Shown here one piece after another: positions 25,039-35,669 of a stretch of DNA of 64,000 bases. The notes below the pieces were generated by a model. The model did not search any database and was not told where the DNA came from. It was given only the letters and a program-made list of their open reading frames with translations. A program made the translations under genes and the position numbers. The stretch comes from Legionella rowbothamii (GTDB taxonomy: Bacteria; Pseudomonadota; Gammaproteobacteria; Legionellales; Legionellaceae), in contig NZ_CAAAIM010000005.1 of NCBI RefSeq assembly GCF_900639985.1, forward strand, positions 186,001 through 250,000, read 5' to 3'. Every line of letters begins with the position of its first letter. Positions within the stretch are counted from its first letter, which is position 1.

Positions 25039-26430
25039 ATGGGATTTTCCACCGAGCTAAATAAAGCCATTGAGTCAGGGGCTGAGCGATTTCAAGAGTT
25101 TATTACTGATAAACTAGAAGCGGATGAACATTACTTGGAACAGTCCTTTTGGATGCCTGATTCCACACAATTGACGGCAGTAAATTATTTAATTCAGCAA
25201 CATCAAGAGCTTGATAATGATGCCGAGAGGGATAGGGCAGCATCTAATTTGACTCCTCACATTTATTTTGTTTTAGGAAGAGCACCGGATAAAAATGTCG
25301 GAGAACCAGTACATTACGCTATTTCTTTAGGCAAACTTCGCTTAGCGAGTTATCTTTTAGAACAACGATTTTTTGATGTAAATCGGCGAAATAAAGAAGG
25401 GCGTACTTTATTATCATTGGCATTAGATACTAAAAGTGAGCAATTATTGCATGCAGTTTTGGCACTGAATCCTAATGTTCATGAAGGCAATCACTTATTA
25501 GAAGAACCTATCGAATATCAGCCCCTACATCAGGCAATTCTGTCTAATTTTGGTATGGGGGTAAGGGCATTGGTGCAGGCTGGGGCACAATTAAATAATC
25601 CCGTAGGCCCCTTTATGGATACACCACTTTTGCTCGCGGCACGGTTAGGAAAAATTAAAGCGCTTGCTGCCTTATTGGCCTCCTCGGAGGGGATGCTTGA
25701 GCTTGAGGCTGAAAATAGTGATCGTGCAGAATCTTATGAGCATGGACATAATTCGGTTGAAGCATTGTGCCAGCTTTTAGCTCAGGAACCCCAAAAAGTC
25801 TCACTAATTGATGGGATTGCCATGTTACTTTGTCATGGTGCGGAACCTCCTCGTCGTGAAGAAATGTGTCAATTATTGGCAAGCAAACGGATGGAGCTGC
25901 TCAAAGCGATTGATTCTTATCTTGAAAAACACAATGAGTTAGTTGATCCCTTTGTAAGACGATGCCACTTGGTTGGTACTCCTTTGCATTCAATCATATA
26001 TGTAGATCATTCTTGGGGCTATGCATTGCGTCAACTTTTTGGCCGCCCCAGTGCCGCGGGTTCCATGGTGGAAAGCTGGGTTACAAGAAAATATGGGGAT
26101 AATGCAGAAAATGATTTGGGTAATGTTGAGCTGCCTTCTAAAGCGGGTTCAACTTATACAGGGACGGAAGATCCACTTAAATTATACGCTGTATTCGTAG
26201 AGCGTTATAAATTAGCCTATAACAGTCAGCGAATTACTAATCCTTGGAGTACAATGAATTGGATGATTGCAGAGGGTTTAGGTGATTGGGCCGCGGTACT
26301 TAAATATTCAAAGGAACATCCTACCAGTAGAACACGTCTTGTTATTAAAGATATGATTAAATCAGAAATAAAAAGCCTGCATGAAGAGATACCATCCAAT
26401 GTCAGTGCCCCAGTTGTCGTTACGCTTTAA
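25039..26430 (+). CDS. Ankyrin-repeat protein, candidate Dot/Icm effector
   Basis: A 463-residue soluble protein. Ankyrin-like repeats cover about residues 90-220: GEPVHYAISLGKLRLASYLL, GRTLLSLALDTKSEQLLHAV, YQPLHQAILSNFGMGVRALV and DTPLLLAARLGKIKALAALL. The C-terminal 200 residues match nothing I recognise and end with a Glu-containing, then hydrophobic tail, as many Icm-translocated proteins do. AAGGA precedes the ATG. Its place between the rpoN/rpmBG region and hflK suggests an orthologue of the L. pneumophila AnkC/LegA12 group; this is from memory and unverified. No signal peptide. Confidence 0.78.
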   Translation: MGFSTELNKAIESGAERFQEFITDKLEADEHYLEQSFWMPDSTQLTAVNYLIQQHQELDNDAERDRAASNLTPHIYFVLGRAPDKNVGEPVHYAISLGKLRLASYLLEQRFFDVNRRNKEGRTLLSLALDTKSEQLLHAVLALNPNVHEGNHLLEEPIEYQPLHQAILSNFGMGVRALVQAGAQLNNPVGPFMDTPLLLAARLGKIKALAALLASSEGMLELEAENSDRAESYEHGHNSVEALCQLLAQEPQKVSLIDGIAMLLCHGAEPPRREEMCQLLASKRMELLKAIDSYLEKHNELVDPFVRRCHLVGTPLHSIIYVDHSWGYALRQLFGRPSAAGSMVESWVTRKYGDNAENDLGNVELPSKAGSTYTGTEDPLKLYAVFVERYKLAYNSQRITNPWSTMNWMIAEGLGDWAAVLKYSKEHPTSRTRLVIKDMIKSEIKSLHEEIPSNVSAPVVVTL

Positions 26431-26450
26431 ATAAAGCAAAACATCATCTC

Positions 26451-26514
26451 GAACGTAGTGAGAGCCCTCCAATACAAGCACTAGCCCTGATTAAGGAGAA
26501 CTCTCACTATGTTC
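26451..26514. repeat. Inverted repeat after the ankyrin gene
   Basis: Arms GAACGTAGTGAGAG (26451-26464) and CTCTCACTATGTTC (26501-26514) match over 14 bases with one G-U pair. It lies 20 bases past the ankyrin stop and 67 before hflK and may terminate the former. No T tract follows. Confidence 0.6.
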
Positions 26515-26581
26515 AGGACTTGCTTAAACTTCATATACCTCCTAAAATCCTAGCTTTCTTAGAATCGGTCAGGAGTAGTGC

Positions 26582-27733
26582 ATGGGGTGGAACGAGCCAG
26601 ATAAAGGCAAAGATCCCTGGAAAGGTAAAAATCAACCTCCAGATTTGGATGAAGCTCTAAAACGTCTTCACGACAAGTTGAAAAAGATGTTGTTTGGGGG
26701 CAGTGGTAAAGCAGCAGCTGAGCCACCTAGAACATCTAATTCAAATACTAGCTTAGTAGCAATGATGGTTGCGGTGTCAGCCTTTATTTTGTGGGTATTG
26801 GCTGGGATTTTTATTGTTGACCCGGCTGAACAGGCAGTTATTCTTCGTTTTGGTAAATACGTAGAAACTGTAGGGCCAGGACCACACTGGATACCTAGGC
26901 TTATTTCGTCAAAAGTAGTAATGAATGTCGATAGACTTTTGGACTATTCCTATTCAGCCCAAATGCTGACTAGTGATGAAAACTTAGTTTCTGTATCTTT
27001 GGCTGTACAATATCGTATTGGTGATTTACAACAGTATTTGTTTAATGTAGCAAATCCTGAAGAAAGCTTACAGCAAGCTACCTCCAGTGCATTAAGACAG
27101 GTTGTTGGCACAACTACTTTAGATCAAATTATCACCGAAGGGCGAGAGGTATGGGGTAATCAAGTACAAGAAACCTTAATTAAAACCCTGGAGATGTATA
27201 AAACCGGTATTGTAATTGTCAACGTTTCGCCTCAACCTGCGCGTGCCCCTGAGAGTGTACAAGATGCTTTTGATGATGCCATTAAAGCACAAGAAGATGA
27301 AAAACGCTTTAAAGAGCAGGCTCTTGCCTATGCCGCTAAGGTGGTGCCCATTGCAGAAGGTAATGCCAGCCGTATCAGACAAGAGGCAGAAGCCTTTTCT
27401 AAACAGGTTGTTTTGCAGGCACAAGGCGAGGTTGCTGAGTTTCTAGCATTACTTCCCCAATACACGCTTGCACCGGATATTACGGCGCAACGTATGTATC
27501 TGGAGACAATGCAAATGGTCTTAACTAAGAGCAGCAAAATTATTGTTGATAGTAAAGCCGGTAATTTGTTGTATTTACCCTTAGATAAATTGGCAAAAAG
27601 TCAACCAGAGCATTCTCCGAGTGTTGGCAAGCACAGAAGCAAAGCTGAGCGTGGAACTTCGGCTGAGTCAGGCAATTTAATTGATGGACGTATGCTTACC
27701 AGACCAGTTTATAATCAAGGGGGACAGCCATAA
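26582..27733 (+). CDS. hflK: FtsH regulator HflK (SPFH membrane protein)
   Basis: A 383-residue protein with a Gly/Pro-rich cytosolic start (GKDPWKGKNQPPDLDEAL), one membrane segment at about 58-80 and a periplasmic SPFH/Band-7 domain (VDPAEQAVILRFGKYVETVGPG). With HflC it forms a large cage around FtsH that limits its proteolysis. AGGAG six bases before ATG is a good ribosome site. Its stop overlaps the hflC start (TAATG). Upstream there is an ankyrin gene instead of the usual hfq-hflX. Confidence 0.95.
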   Translation: MGWNEPDKGKDPWKGKNQPPDLDEALKRLHDKLKKMLFGGSGKAAAEPPRTSNSNTSLVAMMVAVSAFILWVLAGIFIVDPAEQAVILRFGKYVETVGPGPHWIPRLISSKVVMNVDRLLDYSYSAQMLTSDENLVSVSLAVQYRIGDLQQYLFNVANPEESLQQATSSALRQVVGTTTLDQIITEGREVWGNQVQETLIKTLEMYKTGIVIVNVSPQPARAPESVQDAFDDAIKAQEDEKRFKEQALAYAAKVVPIAEGNASRIRQEAEAFSKQVVLQAQGEVAEFLALLPQYTLAPDITAQRMYLETMQMVLTKSSKIIVDSKAGNLLYLPLDKLAKSQPEHSPSVGKHRSKAERGTSAESGNLIDGRMLTRPVYNQGGQP

Positions 27734-28647
27734 TGAAGAATTCTACTAGAACCCTTGGTGTTTTATTGTTCATTGCGCTTTTACTGTTTTTTGCCTGCGT
27801 ATTTACTATAACTGAAGGCCAGCAAGGTATTATTTTACGTTTGGGTCGTTTAGTGAATGAGGGCGATACGAATAAGGTTAAAGTATTTGTCCCGGGTTTG
27901 CATTTTAAAGTGCCTTTCATTGAGAGCGTGCGTATTTTTGATACACGTATTCAAACGATGGATATTAAATCAACACGTATCGTGACCAAAGAAAAGAAAG
28001 ATGTGATGGTGGATTACTATGTGAAATGGCAAATTACTGATTTGGCCCGCTATTTTAAATCCACCGGTGGTAATGAATTTAAAGCGGAAACCTTATTGGA
28101 GCAGCAGTTAAACACCTTGCTACGCGCCCAATTTGGTAAACGTACTATTTCTGAAGCAGTTTCGGGTGGCCGGGATGATGTGATGGATTTATTACGCATT
28201 GCTGCGGAAAAGCAAGCCGGTGAGTTGGGTATTAATGTGGTTGATGTGCGTATTAAAGGTATTGAATTGCCGGCAAATACGAGTAATGCCATTTATCAGC
28301 GCATGCGTGCCGATATGCAAAAAATTGCAAACAGACACCGTGCAGATGGACAGGCCGCTGCAGAAGAAATTCAAGCTAAAGCTGATGCGAATGTGATGGT
28401 ATTAATAGCACAAACAGAAAGCCAAGCGCAAAAAGTACGAGCTATAGGACAGGCAAAGGCAGCATCAATTTATGCGGAAGCATACAGTAAGAACAAGGAC
28501 TTTTTTACTTTATATCGTAGCCTATTAGCATATGAAGGTAGTTTTAACAGTAAAAGAGATATCCTGGTTTTGGATCAAAGCAGCGCATTTTTTAATTATT
28601 TTAGGCAGCCAATACCAAAAAATGATGGTATCGCTGCTAAAAAGTAA
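27733..28647 (+). CDS. hflC: FtsH regulator HflC (SPFH membrane protein)
   Basis: A 304-residue partner of HflK. An N-terminal signal anchor (about 8-25) leads to the SPFH domain ITEGQQGIILRLGRLVNEGD and a long Ala/Gln/Glu-rich coiled coil (about 195-255). KNKDFFTLYRSLLAYEGSF and LVLDQSSAFFNYF are the C-terminal family blocks. Translation is coupled to hflK. Length is slightly below E. coli HflC (334). Confidence 0.95.
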   Translation: MKNSTRTLGVLLFIALLLFFACVFTITEGQQGIILRLGRLVNEGDTNKVKVFVPGLHFKVPFIESVRIFDTRIQTMDIKSTRIVTKEKKDVMVDYYVKWQITDLARYFKSTGGNEFKAETLLEQQLNTLLRAQFGKRTISEAVSGGRDDVMDLLRIAAEKQAGELGINVVDVRIKGIELPANTSNAIYQRMRADMQKIANRHRADGQAAAEEIQAKADANVMVLIAQTESQAQKVRAIGQAKAASIYAEAYSKNKDFFTLYRSLLAYEGSFNSKRDILVLDQSSAFFNYFRQPIPKNDGIAAKK

Positions 28648-28705
28648 CTATAATGTCCGATTTTGCTGAAATCAGGTTCAATTCCTGGCAGTGTTTTCAG
28701 ATTAA

Positions 28706-30013
<1,308 letters not shown>

Positions 30014-30062
30014 GGGTGGAGATGTATCCCATATAATGATTTTGTCTAATATAGAATATATG

Positions 30063-30093
30063 GTGTAGGTTGGGCCCATGGCCCAACCTACAC
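30063..30093. repeat. Dispersed palindrome, short form
   Basis: GTGTAGGTTGGGCC-CAT-GGCCCAACCTACAC, a perfect 14-base inverted repeat with a 3-base centre. The identical 31 bases occur at 44004-44034. Lies between convergent purA and the deaminase gene. Confidence 0.95.
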
Positions 30094-30111
30094 AACATCA
30101 ATTTGAACCTT

Positions 30112-31599
30112 TTAATATTGACTCTCAAACGTTTTTAGCTTCTGTTCAAGACTCCACTGCAATTGCCCTTTTTCATTACTCTTAATAAATTCTTTGCAGC
30201 TAACACTGTTTAAATCCTGACATTCTGGCATTAATTGCGTTTTTTCAGCATCTACCCAAATACTTTTTCCAGGGGCAAAGGAGTAAGTTAAGGCATTCCG
30301 ATTTATCTGTTTAATGGTTTGATAATCTAAACCATGTCCAATTACAGCTTCTACATATTGAGCGGTTAAGTCCGTACGCAAAATACCTTCATCATCCGTA
30401 GATAAAACGACAGGAACATGGTGTTTCAAATAATAGTTTAAAGGGTGTTCTTTTCCGGAAACATTTAAGATTCGTTTATTACTAATCAAATTAATTTCTA
30501 CAGCTTTATGCTGTTTTGCCATATAGCCTAATATTCCCTCTGCATCATCTTCATGAGCAATATCCACCCCATGTCCAATTCGTTGTGCCTGTCCCGTTAA
30601 AAGCGCATCGTGAATATGGTAATTTAAGTCATTTGGAGTGACTATTTCCGACGTAATTTCTCCTGCATGCAGGGAAATATTAACTTGGGGATATAATTGG
30701 TGCAGATACTGAAAGATTTGCATTTGTTGTCGATAATCCCGCAATGAAATAATGCCATCTTCTGCTTGGACGAGGTTTACACCAACTAAATTTCCTCCCT
30801 TACTTTGCGAGCGGGCCACTGCTTCAAACGCATTAAGTGTTTGTGCAAAAACGGCTTCTAGAGGTTGTTCTCTCAAGGAGTAATATAAGAATTTAAGTGT
30901 AAGCGTGCAGTTTTCGGATTCAGGATTTTTATCACAGCCTAATTTCTGCCGCGCTTGCTTGAGTGCGTTTTCTGTTTCTGCCACGGTATTATCAATGTTT
31001 TTTTGAAAATCCTGATTAGCTAATAAAATTTGGCGCATTTCATCAAAAGAAGTAGCTCCCTTGAGTAGGACACCAAAGCTAAGCGAGCTTGCATTATCTG
31101 GCAAAACCATTAGCTCTAAGTATTGCTCGTGTTGATTAGCGGCCCTCCTAACCACATCGGTGATGAGCTCAGGACTGTGATTCATCACGATAGGTAAAAA
31201 TTTGAAAAAGGAATTGAAAAAGTGATCATGACCTGATTCGGCGCCAGGAACAAAGTTTTGTAATGACCAAGCTCTAATCGTTTTAGTATAGAGTGCTGGT
31301 GTATTAGTAAGCTCACGCATGCTCATTTTTTCTTGACAGAGCTCAGCATTATTAGTGACTGTAAATGTTTTCGTATCCAGGCAATAGTCGCCTTTGGCCG
31401 CTATTTCAAGCATTGCTTCGGGGTATGCGCCTCCTGCTAAATGATAATGTAACTCTCCTCCTTTAGGCATCTTTTTGAAAAATGCGTATAGGGCATTGGG
31501 ATCATTTTTCACCTGCTCAAAATAGGATTGAACGTTGGCCTGCGCTTGGGAAATGATAAAAAAACCAAGCAACGAGGGGAGTGATTTAACTATGTTCAT
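30112..31599 (-). CDS. Exported adenosine deaminase-like protein
   Basis: A 495-residue amidohydrolase-fold protein with a signal peptide (NIVKSLPSLLGFFIISQAQA, cleavage near AQA). GGELHYHLAGG gives the HxH zinc pair, NISLHAGEI the third His, IGHGVDIAHED the catalytic His, and LSTDDEGILRTD the zinc Asp. It is longer than cytosolic Add (about 333) and has an N-terminal extension, like the ADGF/CECR1 secreted deaminases. It should convert extracytoplasmic adenosine to inosine. AAAGGACATT before ATG 31599 sets the start over an earlier GTG. It converges on purA. Confidence 0.85.
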   Translation of the reverse strand: MNIVKSLPSLLGFFIISQAQANVQSYFEQVKNDPNALYAFFKKMPKGGELHYHLAGGAYPEAMLEIAAKGDYCLDTKTFTVTNNAELCQEKMSMRELTNTPALYTKTIRAWSLQNFVPGAESGHDHFFNSFFKFLPIVMNHSPELITDVVRRAANQHEQYLELMVLPDNASSLSFGVLLKGATSFDEMRQILLANQDFQKNIDNTVAETENALKQARQKLGCDKNPESENCTLTLKFLYYSLREQPLEAVFAQTLNAFEAVARSQSKGGNLVGVNLVQAEDGIISLRDYRQQMQIFQYLHQLYPQVNISLHAGEITSEIVTPNDLNYHIHDALLTGQAQRIGHGVDIAHEDDAEGILGYMAKQHKAVEINLISNKRILNVSGKEHPLNYYLKHHVPVVLSTDDEGILRTDLTAQYVEAVIGHGLDYQTIKQINRNALTYSFAPGKSIWVDAEKTQLMPECQDLNSVSCKEFIKSNEKGQLQWSLEQKLKTFESQY

Positions 31600-31779
31600 A
31601 ATGTCCTTTAGGGTCACAATTAAAGCTGGATTATCTCATAAAAAAAGTGAGGATTAAAACGTGAACGTTGATAAGGGTAGGTATTTTCAGATTTATTAAG
31701 GGGTTTCATCACAACCATTGTATTTCGACTTTATTCATTGCAAAATGATTTTACCAATATCTAACCAAATCAAACAAAT

Positions 31780-32508
31780 ATGACCAAATTATTATCAAGA
31801 TTTAGCGCTATTTTGAGTGTTTTTATTGGAGTTATGTTTTCCTTAGGTGTAGTCAGTGCGGGGGGGAGCTCGGCAAAAAAGGTGAGACAAACCATTAATA
31901 TTGGTATTTATGCGCCATTTTCTACTAAATCAGCTTATATCGGTAGAAATATGTTGGCTGCTATGGAAATTGCTCGCGCTCAGATAAAATCCACTGAAAT
32001 TAATTATGAATTTTATACTTTAGACGCGCAACTCAATGAGCATGCAGCAGATACCGTACAAAAATTCATTGATGCGCGTCATATTAATGTACTTTTGACT
32101 GAAGGTGTCACTTCTGGCGCGGTAGTCGCTCCCTTGGCAGCAAAAAATAAACTGATTCATTTTTGTTTAGGCTGCGATACAGTAGTTGCTGATGGCAAGA
32201 ATAATTTTCAGGCACAAAGTCCGAACCATCAGCGTGGAGCGGCATTAGAAAATACAATGAAACCTGAATTTGTAGCCCAATTTAAACAAGAATATTTTAG
32301 CCAACCCGTTACTGAAGCGGGGTATGCTTACGATATTTTCCATTTATTAAATAGCAGTGCTGTGATCGCAATGAAAACGGATACAGAGTTTTCTAGCCAG
32401 GCCATTGCAAAACAGCTATTAGCGCTTGAGTCTGGAACTGGTGTTATGGGTAGCTTTAGCTTAAATAAAAATGGGCTTGCTTATAGCAAGAAAACGTTGA
32501 TTGCTTAG
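31780..32508 (+). CDS. Shortened periplasmic ligand-binding protein (LivJ-like)
   Basis: A 242-residue exported protein (signal peptide to about residue 27, GVVSA). Residues 38-150 match the start of a type I periplasmic-binding fold: INIGIYAPFSTKSAYIGRN and VLLTEGVTSGAVVAPLAAKN. Residues 158-240 match its end: FVAQFKQEYFSQPVTEAGYA followed by YDIFHLL and GVMGSFSLNKNG. The family is usually about 370 residues; the middle is absent, with the join near residues 150-158. The reading frame is clean with a single stop, so it is not an obvious frameshift. No transporter gene lies beside it. Confidence 0.72.
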   Translation: MTKLLSRFSAILSVFIGVMFSLGVVSAGGSSAKKVRQTINIGIYAPFSTKSAYIGRNMLAAMEIARAQIKSTEINYEFYTLDAQLNEHAADTVQKFIDARHINVLLTEGVTSGAVVAPLAAKNKLIHFCLGCDTVVADGKNNFQAQSPNHQRGAALENTMKPEFVAQFKQEYFSQPVTEAGYAYDIFHLLNSSAVIAMKTDTEFSSQAIAKQLLALESGTGVMGSFSLNKNGLAYSKKTLIA

Positions 32509-32525
32509 GTTGTTATTTTGACTAA

Positions 32526-32546
32526 AGGAGCCTGGAGTATGCTCCT
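32526..32546. terminator. Short hairpin after the binding-protein gene
   Basis: AGGAGC and GCTCCT arms around a 9-base loop, 18 bases after the stop. No T tract. The rest of the gap to 32800 shows no gene. Confidence 0.4.
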
Positions 32547-32800
32547 CCTACATAAACGCAGGGATTAATCATTTGAGCGTGTATTGACGTACCACACAAA
32601 CCCATAATTTACCCATTCTTATTTCAGATAAGCTGATTAACTAAGGAAAGAGAAATTAGGGAAATAATCATGATGATGGCTAATCCTTGCGAACAATTAA
32701 ATTAATTACTCTCCGATCTAAAGTCTTTGCATTACAGGCTAACCTCTCATCCCATAGATGAGTCTGTGCTGATAGAGGAGAGCATGGCTAATTGGAAGTG

Positions 32801-33937
32801 CTAGTGCACCAATGACTTCTTCAAAGTAACAATACGCTGATATGCCTCATCAATACGTTTCTGTTTAATTTCACCCGAGCGCACCTTCGCTTCAATAATC
32901 TGAATCAACTGTTCTGGATCTTGTTTCGCAGCCAAAGTATTACCAAAAATAAGCATATCTGCACCTGCATTGATTGCTAATACTAAGGCCTGTTCTAACC
33001 CATAATGATTGCTAATCGCTTTCATCTGCATGTCATCAGTAATAATGACTCCGTTAAAATGAAGGCGGTGGCGCAAAAGGTCTGTTAACATTTTATGGGA
33101 TAAGGTGGCTGGAAGCCCTGAACTATCAAGTTGACGGTTTACAATATGGGCACTCATGATCATTCCGCAGGAAAACTTTTGTCCTAATAAGTGTCGATAG
33201 GGTTCTAATTCGGACATTCTCCAGGTATCGGTGACATCAACAAAACCTAAATGTGAATCTGCTGTGGAGCTGCCATGTCCAGGGAAATGCTTATAAACGC
33301 ATTCGATCTTTTTATTTAAAAAACTTTGTGAATAAATTTCAGCATCTTGAATAACCGTATTGGGATCGCTGGAAAAGCTGCGATCTTTTCTGGCGATTAC
33401 GGGATTATCTGGATTGATATTTACATCAAGTAATGGCGAAAAATTTAAATTAAAACCGGAATTGATTAGTGTTTTAGTCATAAGTTCGGCGTTAGACTCT
33501 GCAGCATTTGGTCCTAGCTTACCTACTTCTCCTGGAGTTAGTGTCGCAGGAAAGCCATATTGCTCACTGAGACGAGTAACCTTCCCACCTTCATAATCTA
33601 CAGAAATTAACAGCGGTAGTGCGGGGCGGTGGAATTTTAAATTGGCTTGTTGGGTAAAATATTGTAAGTTTCGAGTTAATTTTTTTACTTGCTCAGGAGA
33701 TTCTATATTTTTATCAAAGAGTTGTGTTTGCGCATTGTAATCAAATAAAATTACTCCACCAATATTATCTTTGGCAATTATTTTTACTATTTCTGATTTC
33801 GCATCAATGTACTTCCCATCAAATCCAATAAGCAGCATTTGACCAATTTTATCATGCAAAGTAATGGGGGCGGCTGCTGTCGCTATGCTGGTGGCAATAC
33901 TTGCTAAGAATATAATGACTGATTTTAAATAACGCAT
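32801..33937 (-). CDS. nagZ: Glycoside hydrolase family 3, NagZ-like, with signal peptide
   Basis: A 378-residue GH3 enzyme. After a signal peptide (VIIFLASIATSIATAAA, cleavage near residue 22-24) come QMLLIGFDG, KHFPGHGSSTADSHLG (His/Asp of the acid-base dyad) and GVIITDDMQMKAI with the nucleophile Asp. It would remove N-acetylglucosamine from muropeptides or other beta-linked GlcNAc. E. coli NagZ (341) is cytosolic; this version should be periplasmic or secreted, so it may be a GH3 paralogue with a different task. AAAGG before the ATG supports the start. Confidence 0.85.
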   Translation of the reverse strand: MRYLKSVIIFLASIATSIATAAAPITLHDKIGQMLLIGFDGKYIDAKSEIVKIIAKDNIGGVILFDYNAQTQLFDKNIESPEQVKKLTRNLQYFTQQANLKFHRPALPLLISVDYEGGKVTRLSEQYGFPATLTPGEVGKLGPNAAESNAELMTKTLINSGFNLNFSPLLDVNINPDNPVIARKDRSFSSDPNTVIQDAEIYSQSFLNKKIECVYKHFPGHGSSTADSHLGFVDVTDTWRMSELEPYRHLLGQKFSCGMIMSAHIVNRQLDSSGLPATLSHKMLTDLLRHRLHFNGVIITDDMQMKAISNHYGLEQALVLAINAGADMLIFGNTLAAKQDPEQLIQIIEAKVRSGEIKQKRIDEAYQRIVTLKKSLVH

Positions 33938-34139
33938 GTGTGCCTTTAATTTAACCGTTATTTCATTAATGTAACATTTTGTTCTTTTTTTATCAATACA
34001 GGTAACCCGCCACTTTTGGCTAAGAGCTTAGTAACTAACCTAATAGTCAACATGATTTTTGTGGGGCTAAGTGGGGGTTTTGGGAACTATGTAGGCCGAG
34101 GGGCTTAAAGTTTGGTACTCCGGGGAGTGCCTTAGTGGC

Positions 34140-34161
34140 GGCTGGGCTTTTCAGCCCAGCC
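34140..34161. repeat. GC-rich hairpin after ctpA
   Basis: GGCTGGGC-TTTTCA-GCCCAGCC, a perfect 8-base stem, nine bases past the ctpA stop on the opposite strand. Related to the hairpin at 17277-17300. Likely ends the gpmI-envC-ctpA transcript. Confidence 0.6.
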
Positions 34162-34170
34162 TACTGGTGA

Positions 34171-35517
34171 CTATTTATTAGCTAAGGCCATGCCTTCTAA
34201 CACAGTGAATGCAGCATAAAGTTGGTAGTCATTATGTAATAGATCATCAAGTTGAGTTTGAGGATTTTTTACAGCTTTTTCTGCATTCGTTTTATTGAGT
34301 AGGTGGCCATTAAGATCCGCTTCGCTAAATCCAGTCGCATCTTTATTTTTGGCTCCGGCAGTTTTAGGTATTTCCAACTCATTAACCACGATATCAGGTA
34401 CAATTCCTTTAGCTTGAATTGAGGCTCCTGAAGGCGTGTAGTAAAGAGCAGTAGTTAACTTAATTCCTGTTTTACTATCAAGAGGTAATACAGTTTGTAC
34501 TGACCCTTTACCAAAGCTGGTAGTACCAAGCACCACAGCACGTTTGTTGTCTTTTAGCGCACCGGCAACAATTTCTGCTGCAGAAGCCGAGCCGTTGTTA
34601 ATTAACACAACCATTGGTGCATGATTTAAAACATCAATTCCCTTAGACAGTGCAGTAAAGTCTGTGCCAGGTAAACGGCCTTTAGTAGACACAATCGTTT
34701 CGGGTTTACCAGATTTGTCTTTACCAAGGAAGGCATCAGAAACTTGAATTGCAGCATCAAGCAAGCCCCCTGGGTTGTTTCTTAAATCTAAGATAAGGCC
34801 TTTTAAGTTACCGCCTGATTGTTGTTTTAAGCGTTCAATGGCTTGTAACATATCTCTTCCAGTTAATGCTTGGAATTGGGTCAAGCGGATGTAGCCATAG
34901 CCTGGTGTTAATAATTTGCTTTGCACGCTTTTGATTTGAATTACTTCACGTACCAAATCAAAGGTTAAGGCTTTATTTACCCCTTTACGTAGCACTGTAA
35001 GCTGAATAGTGCTGCCTGCTTTTCCACGCATCAAGTTAACTGCATCTTTTAGCGATATGCCTTGAACAGACTCTTTACCTAATTTAATGATGTAGTCCCC
35101 AGACTTGATTCCTGCTTTAAAGGCGGGGGTATCCACTAAAGGAGTTACGACTTTAACCACACCATCTTCCATAGTAACTTCTAGACCTAATCCACCAAAT
35201 TCACCACTAGTCGATGTTTGTAGTTCTTTAAATTCTTCCTCATCCAAATAACTTGAATGTGGGTCTAAACCACTGAGCATCCCGCGGATGGCATTATCAA
35301 ATAATTCCTTGTCCTCTGTTGGTTTCACATAATATTTTTTAATTTCACCTATGGCATTGGAAAAGCGTTGTACATCTTCCAATGGCACACCCTTAGATTC
35401 AGAACTGGCACTCGTAATATCTTGGGGTTCATCAGCTGTAAAGGCCGTCAGAGGTAACATCAATGTGAACGCATACACTACCGCAAGCGTGCAAGGATAT
35501 AGTTTTCTTATCAACAT
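34171..35517 (-). CDS. ctpA: Carboxyl-terminal processing protease (S41)
   Basis: A 448-residue exported serine protease. The signal peptide ends near LPLTAFTA; the PDZ domain is at about 95-175 (GEFGGLGLEVTMEDGVVKV); and the catalytic core shows LDLRNNPGG, NNGSASAAEIVAGAL (nucleophile Ser) and TTSFGKGSVQTV (general-base Lys). CtpA-type enzymes trim periplasmic proteins, including murein hydrolases. GAGGAG upstream of ATG is a good ribosome site. Third gene of gpmI-envC-ctpA, an arrangement seen in many proteobacteria. Confidence 0.95.
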   Translation of the reverse strand: MLIRKLYPCTLAVVYAFTLMLPLTAFTADEPQDITSASSESKGVPLEDVQRFSNAIGEIKKYYVKPTEDKELFDNAIRGMLSGLDPHSSYLDEEEFKELQTSTSGEFGGLGLEVTMEDGVVKVVTPLVDTPAFKAGIKSGDYIIKLGKESVQGISLKDAVNLMRGKAGSTIQLTVLRKGVNKALTFDLVREVIQIKSVQSKLLTPGYGYIRLTQFQALTGRDMLQAIERLKQQSGGNLKGLILDLRNNPGGLLDAAIQVSDAFLGKDKSGKPETIVSTKGRLPGTDFTALSKGIDVLNHAPMVVLINNGSASAAEIVAGALKDNKRAVVLGTTSFGKGSVQTVLPLDSKTGIKLTTALYYTPSGASIQAKGIVPDIVVNELEIPKTAGAKNKDATGFSEADLNGHLLNKTNAEKAVKNPQTQLDDLLHNDYQLYAAFTVLEGMALANK

Positions 35518-35669
35518 AGCGATCTCCTCGGATGCAGGCCAACAAAATAAGCCGTCTTCTTTTTTTATTCTTAATATTTTAAATGCAATTTAAGTGCCAG
35601 AGGTGTAGGCAATTACTTTAAACCTCTTTATTCTTATTTGTTAAAGTAATCAACAGTCTGCCTTATAAC

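Noticed and set aside
28672..28690. CAGGTTCAATTCCTG, which looks like a tRNA T-arm, between hflC and purA
   Set aside because: No matching acceptor, D or anticodon arms can be placed upstream without running into the hflC coding end, and no CCA-type end follows.
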